NCBI RefSeq assembly: GCF_002746455.1
Contig: NZ_NWUW01000012.1
Coordinates: forward strand, 1-64,000
Direction: 5' to 3'
DNA from: Bacillus fungorum
GTDB lineage: Bacteria; Bacillota; Bacilli; Bacillales; Bacillaceae_G
Length of the DNA stretch: 64,000 nucleotides
Position 1 is the stretch's first letter, and each line of letters opens with the position of its first letter. Of the stretch, positions 45,474 through 53,315 are shown in pieces. The position numbers and the translations under genes were made by a program. The notes below the pieces were generated by a model. That model saw nothing but the letters and a program-made list of their open reading frames with translations, was not told where the DNA came from and did no database searches.

Positions 45474-46166
45474 ATGAAGAAAGTATGTAATTCAATTAAA
45501 TTAGCAAATTATATGAAACAAAATAATATTGACTCATTTTTTAGTAATGATATGAAACCATATATGGAACTCATATTTTTTAAAAAGAATGAGTTTATTT
45601 GTAGAGAAAATGAAGAGATAGATTATTTATATTTTTTCGTTGAAGGAAAAGCGAAAGCGTTTAATACATTAAGTAACGGTAAATCTGTATTGTTATGTTT
45701 TTATGATAGTTTGCAGCTGTTAGGAGATGTGGAGTTAATTCATTCTCAAAAGACTGCTTCGAACGTACAAGTAATGGCAGATTCATATTGTGTTGGTTTA
45801 CCTTTAGGAAAAGTGAGAAATCAACTATTTCATGATGCGAAATTTTTACGATGTATTTGCGGATCGTTAGCACATAAGTTAAACCGACTTTCAAAAAATA
45901 GTACCATTAATTTACTATATCCACTGGAAAATAGACTTGCGAGTTACATGTTAGCAGCAGGAGAACGGGCAGTACAGCACGGAAATAGAATTGTATTTAG
46001 TGGAAATTTAACGGAAACAGCTGAATTGTTAGGAACGAGTTATCGGCATTTGTTGCGTACATTAAATATTTTTTGTGATAAAGAGATTATAAAGAAGAAC
46101 GATGGATGCTTTGAAGTAGTGAATGTGGAAGTTTTGAGAGAATTGGCGGCAGATGTTTATAAATAA
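45474..46166 (+). CDS. Crp/Fnr family transcriptional regulator (YeiL-like)
   Basis: This 230-residue regulator has a cyclic-nucleotide-like beta-roll (about 25-125; FVEGKAKAFNTLSNGKSVLL, SLQLLGDVEL) and a C-terminal helix-turn-helix (LTETAELLGTSYRHLLRTLN, about 186-206). No Cys cluster for an iron-sulfur centre is visible, unlike Fnr. The ATG at 45474 follows GGCGGGGGAACT; earlier in-frame starts lack a site. It is divergent from the transporter pair, with a shared palindrome, so it probably controls both. Confidence 0.82.
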   Translation: MKKVCNSIKLANYMKQNNIDSFFSNDMKPYMELIFFKKNEFICRENEEIDYLYFFVEGKAKAFNTLSNGKSVLLCFYDSLQLLGDVELIHSQKTASNVQVMADSYCVGLPLGKVRNQLFHDAKFLRCICGSLAHKLNRLSKNSTINLLYPLENRLASYMLAAGERAVQHGNRIVFSGNLTETAELLGTSYRHLLRTLNIFCDKEIIKKNDGCFEVVNVEVLRELAADVYK

Positions 46167-46265
46167 TATAGTAAAATGGGGATTTAGATGAAAATAGTGC
46201 GATATTAAAGAATGAAAAAAATATAATGGATCAACTCCAAAATATAGAACAAAAAATAATAGTAT

Positions 46266-46919
46266 GTGGTCATCCCCTCAGTTTCACAATGTCTGTCATC
46301 ACATATTTTTCAAATACATTCATCACAATATAAATCACCACCACAAATTCCTAAGGGAAAAGTACTAGTAGTAGGTGGCGGGAATTCAGGAATACAAATT
46401 GCAGTAGAACTTGCAAAAACTCATGAAGTTACAATGTCTATCAGTCATCCTTTAAAATTTTTACCGTTACATCTTTTTAGAAAAAGTATTTTTAGTTGGT
46501 TAAAGAAAATAGGTTTATTGTACGCTGAAATACATACAAAGAGGGGGGAGTGGTTTCAGAAGAGAAAGGACCCCATTTTTGGATTTGAAGGTAAGGAACT
46601 CATTCGTAATGGAGCAATACAACTACAGGAAAAAGTAGTAAGTGCATCAGAAAATAACATTATGTTTCAGAACGGTGAAACATATAGTGCAGAAAGCATT
46701 ATATGGTCAACAGGTTTTATTCAGAACTATAAATGGATTGAAATAGAAAAGGCAGTGAATGAGAATGGATTTCCTAATCAGGTAAAGGGAATAAGTCCAG
46801 TAAGAGGATTATATTATATCGGTTTGCCGTGGCAATCTCAAAGGGAATCTGCACTTATTTGTGGTGTAGGAAAAGATGCAGCGTATTTGCTTTCTGAAAT
46901 CAAAAAAATAGATCAGTAG
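46266..46919 (+). pseudogene. Flavin-containing monooxygenase-like protein, N-terminal half missing
   Basis: The remaining 217 codons hold the NADPH-binding half of a CzcO/FMO-type flavoprotein: GKVLVVGGGNSGIQIAVELA (about 31-50) and ESIIWSTGFIQNYKW (the FMO 'ATG' motif). The FAD-binding GxGxxG region and the first 120-130 residues are missing. Native-like sequence begins at IPSVSQCLSSHIFQIHSSQ, just after the junction near 46268. Upstream is an out-of-frame 15-codon piece starting at 46228, which could belong to another lost gene. It cannot bind FAD and is probably inactive. Confidence 0.75.
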
Positions 46920-47195
46920 CAGCAACTACTGATCATCCATATGTACATGAATTAGGAGAGGTCAAACATTTATTAATTTTATTATAATAGATTTTCATAA
47001 GGATAAAAACTGAAAATTCTAATTTTGTGTTGAGAAAGTTTTTTGTATCGAAATATATAAAAGAATAGGGATTTTTAGTATAAGGAAATATGATATTTAT
47101 ATTTTAATAAATTGTGATATAGTTTATAAAGAATAGATTACCTAAAATATTATTTTATTACATAGTAATCGTGTTTTGGATTAAGGAAGGGGGAA

Positions 47196-47450
47196 ATGGT
47201 TGTGAAGTTTGATGATCAACGCCTACTAGGAGTCCGACTAGGATCGGTACTTGTAACAGAGGAAAATCAATATTTAGTAATTAAGAAAAAAGATCATTAT
47301 GCACTATTAAATATACATAGTTTAGAATGCACACATGTTGAAGTACAGTTAGAACATATTGAAGAAATGTTGCAGGAAGATTTCCAAGAAAGTATAACAG
47401 AGATTATCGCACCAGAACATATAAAAATTGTTGCGAAAAATGTTATATAA
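47196..47450 (+). CDS. Small hypothetical protein
   Basis: This 84-residue acidic soluble protein (VVKFDDQRLLGVRLGSVLVT...) has a strand-rich first half and a helix near VQLEHIEEMLQEDF. The family is not recognised. AAGGAAGGGGG lies before the ATG; a GTG two codons later has better spacing from GGGGG and could also be used. It is followed by a strong terminator, supporting a real gene. No functional clue from neighbours. Confidence 0.6.
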   Translation: MVVKFDDQRLLGVRLGSVLVTEENQYLVIKKKDHYALLNIHSLECTHVEVQLEHIEEMLQEDFQESITEIIAPEHIKIVAKNVI

Positions 47451-47485
47451 GAAAGAAGCTGAAAGGAACAGCTTCTTTCTTTTTT
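47449..47485. terminator. Bidirectional terminator
   Basis: AAGAAAGAAGCTG pairs with CAGCTTCTTTCTT around AAAGGAA, followed by TTTTATT; shared by convergent genes. Confidence 0.87.
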
Positions 47486-47486
47486 A

Positions 47487-48524
47487 TTATAAGGATAACG
47501 TTTTTAAAACGTCACCAATAATTCCTTCCATTTGATGAACACCTAAGTCAGCGTTCGTCATAATAACAGCGCCATTACCTCGGTATGGATAGCATACAAG
47601 CATACATTGAAATCCCACGCCCCATCCAAGTGAATACATTTGTAAGTCTTCGTTAGAATCATCTAGAAAAATACCTAATCCATTCCATTTTGAGCAACCT
47701 TGAGGAGAAATCATGTCTTGTACTGTTTTTTGAGAAAGTTTTAGTTTGCCCTTTTCTTGTAAGGAATGAATGATTTCAATTACTAAAGTTGATAAGTCAG
47801 TTGGTGTTGTCCAAATGCCTGAAGCAGCTGCGAATGGATAAAATGGATACTTCTCATTTGTAACGGTGCCATCTTTATTATGCCCGCAAGCAAAGGGCTC
47901 CATTTTATTTATATCTTCAGGAGAGAATACCGTACTATTCTTTAGTTGGAGTGGCTGAAAGATATATTTTTCAAGTAAAAGGGTGAATGGTTTTCCAGTT
48001 ATATCCTCAAGTAGTAGTTCGATAATACAAAAGTTTGCATCAGAGTAGTGAAATTCGCTTTCTGGTTTATAAGTTATTTCTATCGGTACGGGACAATATG
48101 ATGTTTTACCAGCAAGGAGTTCAGACATGTTTGGTCGCCCTTGTGCAAGTGTATAATGTTCAAAACTATTAGGAGGGTCAATAATTCCAGATTGGTGACT
48201 TAATAAATTTCGTAACGTGACTTTTTTCTGTGAAGTAAATAGAGTGGTAGGAATATTCCAAGATGTGAGTCTATCATTTACGTCTTCGTCTAAATGCACG
48301 ATTTCTTGATCTGATAACGTTAGTACGAGCATTGTAGTGATGAACTTGCTAATAGAACAAGAATTGAATATAGAATTCGTAGTGATAGTTCTAGTTGTTC
48401 CAAATGCAAGTGTTCCGAAGGCAGTCGCTTCGTCTAGTTTGCCGTCACGTATAACGGCAAGACTTAAACCTGCAACGGAATATTGGTTCATTTTCTCGTA
48501 TATATTGTTATTTTTTAAGTTCAT
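47487..48524 (-). CDS. Serine hydrolase, class C beta-lactamase/PBP4* family
   Basis: This 345-residue protein is without a signal peptide. The SxxK motif is NSCSISKFITT near residue 60, the second motif is in FHYSDANFCIIELL (YSDAN, YxN) near 160, and LLSHQSGIIDP is conserved. The C-terminal region GWGVGFQCMLVCYPYRGNGA has the family's third-motif area. The lack of a signal suggests an intracellular esterase or peptidase rather than a secreted lactamase. The ATG at 48524 follows AAAGGAGTCACT. It shows only family-level similarity to the anchored relative at 13.8 kb. Confidence 0.83.
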   Translation of the reverse strand: MNLKNNNIYEKMNQYSVAGLSLAVIRDGKLDEATAFGTLAFGTTRTITTNSIFNSCSISKFITTMLVLTLSDQEIVHLDEDVNDRLTSWNIPTTLFTSQKKVTLRNLLSHQSGIIDPPNSFEHYTLAQGRPNMSELLAGKTSYCPVPIEITYKPESEFHYSDANFCIIELLLEDITGKPFTLLLEKYIFQPLQLKNSTVFSPEDINKMEPFACGHNKDGTVTNEKYPFYPFAAASGIWTTPTDLSTLVIEIIHSLQEKGKLKLSQKTVQDMISPQGCSKWNGLGIFLDDSNEDLQMYSLGWGVGFQCMLVCYPYRGNGAVIMTNADLGVHQMEGIIGDVLKTLSL

Positions 48525-48634
48525 AGTGACTCCTTTCTTCAAAAAAACAGAATGTTAGTTCTATTATACAGTAGTAAATAGAGAGAATGAGAGAAAAAGA
48601 AAAAACTTCATCTTTTATCGATGAAGTTTTTTAG

Positions 48635-49101
48635 TTAATTCGATGTGAATGCTTTAAAAAATTTATCTCGGTACATGTACAGTAGCCATGAGGTTGTTAG
48701 TAAGGGAATAATGATTTCTTTGTTTTTAATTGGCACATTGAAAACAAGCCAGCCAACGATATCAAATAATAAATGTAGTGCGATTAAATTATAAAGACCA
48801 ACTATTTTTGATAACTTCACTTTATCCCGCTTTAATGGGCAGTAAGACCCCCAACTCAAAATGCAGCGAAAGCAAAGAAGTTAGGTGGGGGATCAACTGC
48901 CCATAAAAGTCCGATTGGTTCAACTAATAATCAGTGGGGGATGAAGAAAACCCCCACTGATTAAAGTTTCACTTTATCTGGTACACGGCGTTCATTGAAT
49001 CATGATAAGAGCCAAGTGTATTGTTTTACTCCGATGAAATAGGCTAGTATAAATGAAATGATTGCTAGTATGAATAATGATGGGGAAGCGAAGAGAATCA
49101 T
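48635..49101 (-). pseudogene. DUF3784-like membrane protein split by a bcr1 copy
   Basis: GGAGGTGTTTTCA precedes ATG 49101. The frame reads MILFASPSLFILAIISFILA, meets TGA at codon 34 (49000-49002), continues FNERRVPDK, and at 48973 runs into a bcr1 repeat. Beyond the repeat the same protein goes on: KVKLSKIVGLYNLIALHLLF to the end at 48635. Removing the repeat and one TTTAT joins the halves in frame to a three-helix protein of about 105 residues, DUF3784-like in my judgement. It thus carries two separate lesions. Confidence 0.85.
48827..48972 (+). repeat. bcr1 repeat, full copy, inserted in a gene
   Basis: This 146-bp element has TTTAT at 48822-48826 and 48973-48977. It includes CCCGCTTTAATGGGCAGTAA, hairpin arms ACCCCCAACT/AGTTAGGTGGGGG, and TAATCAGTGGGGG/CCCCCACTGATTA. 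The split reading frame gives direct proof that the outer TTTAT is a target-site duplication. Confidence 0.9.
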
Positions 49102-49171
49102 TGAAAACACCTCCGTTAAAGGGCTATAAATAAATTATAGTATGAATGTTATAATTTAACAAAATACAATT

Positions 49172-49201
49172 AAAGCGCACAAAATTTTGTGTGCTTTTTA
49201 T
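49172..49201 (+). terminator. Hairpin with T-run before BcII gene
   Basis: AAAGCGCACAAAA pairs with TTTTGTGTGCTTT, followed by TTA. No plus-strand gene ends close by; it may insulate bla2. Confidence 0.7.
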
Positions 49202-49302
49202 TTATGTTATGAAAAATATGTAAGAAAAGATGGAACAAACTGTTAAGGTGATTTGTCTATTATAGGTAATAACTATTTCGTTTGAAAGAAAGGGTAGAGA
49301 AA

Positions 49303-50076
49303 ATGAAAAAGAATACATTATTAAAAGTAGGGGTATGTGTAAGTTTACTAGGAGTAACTCAATTTGTTAGTACAATTTCTTCTGTGAAAGCGGAACAAAA
49401 GCTAGAGCAAAAAGTAATAAAGAATGAGAAAGGAACTATTTCAATTTCTCAGTTAAACAAAAATGTATGGGTTCATACGGAGTTAGGTTATTTTAACGGA
49501 GAAGCAGTTCCTTCGAACGGTCTAGTTCTTACTACTTCTAAAGGGTTAGTACTTGTCGATTCTTCTTGGGATGATAAGTTAACGAAGGAATTAATAGAGA
49601 TGGTAGAAAAGAAATTTAAGAAGCGCGTAACGGATGTTATTATTACACATGCGCACGCTGATCGAATTGGCGGAATAAAAACGTTGAAAGAAAGAGGCAT
49701 TAAAGCGCATAGTACAGCATTGACTGCGGAACTAGCAAAGAAAAGTGGATATGAAGAACCACTTGGAGATTTACAAACGATTACGAATTTAAAGTTTGGA
49801 AATATGAAAGTAGAAACGTTCTATCCAGGGAAAGGACATACAGAAGATAATATTGTTGTATGGTTACCGCAATACAATATTTTAGCTGGAGGCTGTATAG
49901 TAAAATCTGCTGAAGCTAAAGATTTAGGAAACGTCGCTGATGCCTATGTAAATGAATGGTCTAGATCGATTGAGAATGTGATGCAGCGATATAGAAATAT
50001 AAATTCGGTAGTACCCGGTCATGGAGAAGTAGGAGACAGAGGATTACTTTTACATACATTGGATTTGTTGAAATAA
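49303..50076 (+). CDS. bla2: Subclass B1 metallo-beta-lactamase BcII
   Basis: The 257-residue precursor is the length known for BcII. The signal peptide ends near VKA (residue 30). The zinc motif HAHADRIGG gives His116, His118 and Asp120, with Cys in GGCIVKS and His in PGHGEVGD; the His in GKGHTEDN completes site 1. The secreted zinc enzyme hydrolyses penicillins, cephalosporins and carbapenems, and is intrinsic to the B. cereus group. The ATG at 49303 is chosen by the signal peptide and AAAGGGTAGAG upstream; an in-frame start seven codons earlier is unlikely. A strong terminator follows. Confidence 0.95.
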   Translation: MKKNTLLKVGVCVSLLGVTQFVSTISSVKAEQKLEQKVIKNEKGTISISQLNKNVWVHTELGYFNGEAVPSNGLVLTTSKGLVLVDSSWDDKLTKELIEMVEKKFKKRVTDVIITHAHADRIGGIKTLKERGIKAHSTALTAELAKKSGYEEPLGDLQTITNLKFGNMKVETFYPGKGHTEDNIVVWLPQYNILAGGCIVKSAEAKDLGNVADAYVNEWSRSIENVMQRYRNINSVVPGHGEVGDRGLLLHTLDLLK

Positions 50077-50089
50077 GAAACTGTGGGAA

Positions 50090-50128
50090 TATAAAAGCGA
50101 GGAGAAACAATTTTCTCCTCGCTTTTTT
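50090..50128 (+). terminator. Terminator after bla2
   Basis: AAAGCGAGGAGAAA pairs with TTTCTCCTCGCTTT around CAAT, followed by TTTCTAAC. Confidence 0.88.
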
Positions 50129-50160
50129 CTAACTATATTTAAATGCGAAGCCTGCATACG

Positions 50161-50265
50161 TTACTGAGATTTTAATTCCAAGTATACAAATACCAGTACC
50201 GTCATAATTGCGATAACAACGTAAGTAGCATCAAGCATTATAAGTGTCTTTAAAGTTTCAGCCAT
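50161..50265 (-). CDS. 34-residue single-helix membrane protein
   Basis: The frame MAETLKTLIMLDATYVVIAI continues through MTVLVFVYLELKSQ, so one membrane helix with a short charged tail. ATG 50265 has AGGGGTG about 8 nt upstream; another ATG two codons earlier is possible. It resembles other uncharacterised Bacillus microproteins but I know no family. It is antisense to, and independent of, bla2 and hcp. Confidence 0.5.
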   Translation of the reverse strand: MAETLKTLIMLDATYVVIAIMTVLVFVYLELKSQ

Positions 50266-50446
50266 CCTCATTCACCCCTGTTATGAAAATATAACATAAT
50301 CTCTTGTCAAGCAGATCAGAGATTATAAAGATAACAATGTAAATGAAATTTCTTAAGTAGTTTCTATATAAATGTATCATATAAATAATGTAAACAATAT
50401 TAAAATAATGTAAATAAAGGGCTTTCCCATAGAATCTTTAATCAAA

Positions 50447-50490
50447 AATAGCTAGTTAATAGTTCTCTAAATCTATTAACTAGCTATTTG
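50447..50490. repeat. Orphan perfect 17-bp inverted repeat
   Basis: AAATAGCTAGTTAATAG (50447-50463) is exactly complementary to 50474-50490, with a 10-nt loop. There is no T-run, and no gene ends close to it on either strand. It lies about 100 bp before the Fnr box. Confidence 0.7.
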
Positions 50491-50588
50491 AAAGTACCAA
50501 CAAAGATGCGCATTTTTCAGTAATGTTTTTAGAGTCAATAAAAATATTATGTCAACAATATGAACTGTCACAAATTCTTATATATTAT

Positions 50589-50604
50589 TGTGATTGATAT
50601 CACA
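50589..50604 (+). promoter_or_regulatory. Fnr box of hcp
   Basis: TGTGATTGATATCACA is a perfect Fnr/Crp palindrome (TGTGA-N6-TCACA). A TATTAT at 50623-50628 can be the -10 box, placing the Fnr site near -40, the position of a class II activator. Oxygen-limited induction of hcp is the natural inference. Confidence 0.85.
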
Positions 50605-50669
50605 TCCTTTTTCCTCAATGGGTATTATGCTTAGTTTGTAAGCAATCATTGGGAGAGGGTGGGATGATC

Positions 50670-51956
50670 ATGTTTTGTTATCAATGTGAACAAACGCCAA
50701 CAGGCGGATGTAAAGTAATAGGTGTTTGCGGTAAAAATGAAACAATAGCAAGTTTACAAGATACGATTGTGTTTGGGTTAAAAGGAATTGCTGCTTATCG
50801 TACGCATGCTGCTCAGCTAGGGTATACGGATGCTTTTGTAGATGCTACAACCCAAGAAGCACTGTATATGACATTAACCAATTCTAACTTTAATGAACAA
50901 GAACATATTGATATGGCTATGAAAGTAGGGAAATCAGCTTTACGAGTAATGGAGTTATTAGATGAGGCACATACGAATCACTTTGGTGTTCCAGAACCTG
51001 TTCAAATTACACAAAACCATGTAGAAGGTAAAGCAATTGTAGTTACTGGTCATAATTTGTTTGCATTAGAAGAATTATTAAAGCAAACAGAAGGAAAAGA
51101 AATTAATATTTATACGCATTCTGAGATGTTGCCAGCACACGGTTATCCGCAGCTGAAAAAATATAAGCATTTAAAAGGAAACATTGGTAAGGCATGGTAT
51201 GATCAACGACGTCTTTTTGAAAAATTTACAGGCGCCATATTAGCGACAACGAACTGTGTTATGCCAATTAAAGGATCATACTCTGATCGATTCTTTTCAT
51301 ATGATATTGCAGGTTTAGAGGGTGTACAAAAAATTGAAAATGATGATTTTGCACCGTTGATTCAAAAAGCGCTAGAACTTCCAGAAGTACATATGGAGTC
51401 GGATGAACAGTTAGTAACAGGGTTTCATCATAATACAGTATTATCATTAGCTCCAGAAATTATTGAAGCAGTAAAGGAAGGGAAAATAAAACGTTTCTTT
51501 GTTATTGCAGGTTGTGATGCACCAGGAAAAGACGGAGAATATTATCGTGAATTAGCAACGTTACTTCCGCCAGAAACAGTTATTTTAACAACTTCTTGCG
51601 GGAAATTCCGCTTTAATGATGTGGATTACGGTGTTGTACCTGGTACGGAAATTCCGCGTTACATTGACTTGGGACAATGCAATAATTCAATTTCTACAGT
51701 GAAAATAGCAGCCGCTTTAGCAGATGCTTTTCAATGCGAAGTGAATGAATTGCCAGTGAGTATTGTCCTATCGTGGTTTGAACAAAAAGCGGTTGCTATT
51801 TTACTTGGGCTATTTAGTCTTGGTATTCAAGATATTCGCATCGGTCCAAAGGCTCCTGAATTTATTTCACCTGGCGTGCTTGATGTATTACAAGAAACAT
51901 TCGGTTTGAAACTGATTACAAATGCAGCGGAAGATATGGAAATGATGTTATCGTAA
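50670..51956 (+). CDS. hcp: Hydroxylamine reductase / hybrid cluster protein
   Basis: This protein of about 428 residues carries an N-terminal [4Fe-4S] motif (Cys3, Cys6, Cys14, Cys20 in MFCYQCEQTPTGGCKVIGVC) and the hybrid iron-sulfur-oxygen cluster ligands in HNLFALEE, TTNCVMP, AGCDAPGKDGEYY and TTSCGKFRFN. Hcp reduces NO or hydroxylamine and protects anaerobic cells from nitrosative stress. ATG 50670 follows GAGAGGGTGGG; ATG 50664 is also possible. It is shorter than the 540-residue class, lacking the extra three-helix insert. Expression is likely Fnr-dependent. Confidence 0.9.
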   Translation: MFCYQCEQTPTGGCKVIGVCGKNETIASLQDTIVFGLKGIAAYRTHAAQLGYTDAFVDATTQEALYMTLTNSNFNEQEHIDMAMKVGKSALRVMELLDEAHTNHFGVPEPVQITQNHVEGKAIVVTGHNLFALEELLKQTEGKEINIYTHSEMLPAHGYPQLKKYKHLKGNIGKAWYDQRRLFEKFTGAILATTNCVMPIKGSYSDRFFSYDIAGLEGVQKIENDDFAPLIQKALELPEVHMESDEQLVTGFHHNTVLSLAPEIIEAVKEGKIKRFFVIAGCDAPGKDGEYYRELATLLPPETVILTTSCGKFRFNDVDYGVVPGTEIPRYIDLGQCNNSISTVKIAAALADAFQCEVNELPVSIVLSWFEQKAVAILLGLFSLGIQDIRIGPKAPEFISPGVLDVLQETFGLKLITNAAEDMEMMLS

Positions 51957-52000
51957 CAGAAGGATAATCTGTCTTATTAATAAGAAGAGCTAGCCTATAG

Positions 52001-52042
52001 CACCCCGAAACAAAAATGTAGAATTTTTGTTTTGGGGTATTT
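52001..52042 (+). terminator. Terminator after hcp
   Basis: ACCCCGAAACAAAAAT pairs with ATTTTTGTTTTGGGGT around GTAGA, followed by ATTTTCTTTT. Confidence 0.88.
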
Positions 52043-52141
52043 TCTTTTCTTAGCGGGATAGGTATGTGGAGAAATTTCTTCAAAAAAAATGCGCTGTATC
52101 TAATAGGTAATAGTTGATTTTAGAAAAATATAAAAATCGAG

Positions 52142-52199
52142 TTGACATTTACAACTACTCAGTCATACAATGTACTTGTAATAGGTGATACTGAGTAGT
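52142..52199 (+). promoter_or_regulatory. Promoter 1 with operator 1 of the padR operon
   Basis: TTGACA (52142-52147), an 18-bp spacer and TACAAT (52166-52171) form a strong SigA promoter. Operator arms ACTACTCAGT (52154-52163) and ACTGAGTAGT (52190-52199) are perfect complements 26 bp apart and straddle the -10 box, ideal for repression. Confidence 0.75.
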
Positions 52200-52267
52200 G
52201 TTTTTTTAAAAAATATTTTCAGTAAACAATAGGTAATAGCGGATTTTAGAAAAATTTTGAAAATCAG

Positions 52268-52325
52268 TTGACATCTATTGCTACTAAGTCATACAATGTA
52301 GTTGTAATAAGTAATACTGAATAGT
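52268..52325 (+). promoter_or_regulatory. Promoter 2 with operator 2 of the padR operon
   Basis: TTGACA (52268-52273), 18 bp, TACAAT (52292-52297). Arms GCTACTAAGT (52280-52289) and ACTGAATAGT (52316-52325) sit at the same spacing as in promoter 1 but are imperfect. Confidence 0.7.
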
Positions 52326-52343
52326 GTGGTTTTACTCAAAAGC

Positions 52344-52385
52344 TATTCAGTAAAAATTCGCCTTAGTACTCTGTGATACTGAATA
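52344..52385 (+). promoter_or_regulatory. Third operator-like inverted repeat
   Basis: TATTCAGT (52344-52351) and ACTGAATA (52378-52385) are perfect complements, again 26 bp apart, without a promoter. It lies 38 bp before the padR ATG. Confidence 0.6.
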
Positions 52386-52423
52386 TAAGTCAGACAGAAT
52401 AGGGGGTAAAGGAGGATCAGGAT

Positions 52424-52744
52424 ATGGAAAATTTAACTGAAATGCTGAAAGGTTCACTGGAAGGGTGTGTACTAGAAATCATTAGCCGCCGTGAAACGTA
52501 TGGCTATGAGATTACTCGCCACTTGAATGATCTTGGGTTTACCGAAGTTGTGGAAGGGACGGTTTATACTATCCTCGTACGATTAGAAAAGAAAAAGCTT
52601 GTGAATATTGAAAAGAAACCATCAGATATGGGACCGCCTCGTAAGTTTTATTCACTAAATGAGGATGGTCGTCAGGAACTGGAATTGTTTTGGAAAAAAT
52701 GGGATTTTGTATCTTCGAAAATTAACGTCTTGAAGTCAAACTAG
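52424..52744 (+). CDS. PadR family transcriptional regulator
   Basis: This 106-residue repressor has the PadR winged helix (GSLEGCVLEIISRRETYGYE, GTVYTILVRLEKKKLVNIEK, then SDMGPPRKFYSLNEDGRQEL), of the small subtype that dimerises through one C-terminal helix. Such repressors often sense toxic compounds and control a neighbouring exporter. AAAGGAGGATCAG precedes the ATG. It heads a cassette with DUF1048 and a two-gene ABC exporter. The operators in its leader suggest autoregulation. Confidence 0.9.
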   Translation: MENLTEMLKGSLEGCVLEIISRRETYGYEITRHLNDLGFTEVVEGTVYTILVRLEKKKLVNIEKKPSDMGPPRKFYSLNEDGRQELELFWKKWDFVSSKINVLKSN

Positions 52745-52819
52745 CTTCATAATATAAAATGTTCCGGCCCATAATTGGAGAGTTTCTTGTTCCGCTGTAT
52801 AAAAAAGGAGGAAAATAAG

Positions 52820-53161
52820 ATGTTGGAAATGTTCAAAAAATTAATTGGTGATAAAAAAGAGTACAAAATGATGATGGCACGTGTTGGGGCACTACCGGAA
52901 GACTATCAGTTTGTGTTTAAGAAAATTCAAAACTACATGTGGAATTTCTCAGCGGGCAACGGGATGGATATGCTGCACATACAGTATGAATTAATTGATT
53001 TGTTTGAAGCCGGTGCAGCGGAAGGCAGACAAGTGCTTGATATTACTGGGGAGGACGTAGCATCCTTTGCTGATGAACTAGTGGCAAACGCTAAAACGTA
53101 TGTCTCCAAGTATCGTGAAGATTTGAATGAAAGTATCATGAAGAAATTGAGAAAAAAATAA
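52820..53161 (+). CDS. DUF1048 family protein
   Basis: This 113-residue helical protein (MFKKLIGDKKEYKMMMARVG..., VASFADELVANAKTYVSKYR) matches DUF1048, small proteins usually encoded beside PadR repressors and drug exporters. No signal or membrane segment. The ATG at 52820 follows AAAAAGGAGGAAAATAAG, a very strong site. It may bind or modulate PadR or the exporter, but its role is unknown. Confidence 0.82.
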   Translation: MLEMFKKLIGDKKEYKMMMARVGALPEDYQFVFKKIQNYMWNFSAGNGMDMLHIQYELIDLFEAGAAEGRQVLDITGEDVASFADELVANAKTYVSKYREDLNESIMKKLRKK

Positions 53162-53240
53162 ATGTAATAAGTCATACCGACTGATTAGCTGGTTACCAAT
53201 GTGAACTGCCGCCATTGCTATTCAGTTATATTTTTAAACC

Positions 53241-53278
53241 ACTACTAAGTAATACAGATTATCAGTGATACTAAATAG
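53241..53278 (+). promoter_or_regulatory. Operator-like site before the ABC exporter
   Basis: ACTACTAAGTAATACAG (from 53241) and GATACTAAATAG (to 53278) repeat the two halves of the padR operators with 7 bp fewer between them. It suggests that the same PadR protein also controls the exporter genes directly. Confidence 0.6.
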
Positions 53279-53315
53279 AGGGTGTAAGTAATCTATTTTT
53301 TAAGGGGGAAAAAGT

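Larger units (their letters stand above)
52102..52353 (+). repeat. 126-bp tandem duplication containing two promoters
   Basis: AATAGGTAATAG starts at 52102 and again at 52228. Every landmark (the -35, -10, and both operator arms) is repeated at an exact 126-bp offset, with scattered changes and small compensating indels. The two copies form the leader of the padR operon. Confidence 0.85.

Noticed and set aside
48337..48558. Plus-strand frame opposite the serine hydrolase start
   Set aside because: It overlaps the catalytic SxxK region of the real gene on the minus strand.
49000..49002. TGA inside the DUF3784-like gene as a selenocysteine codon
   Set aside because: No SECIS-like hairpin follows, Bacillus of this group lacks the Sec system as far as known, and the gene is already split by bcr1.
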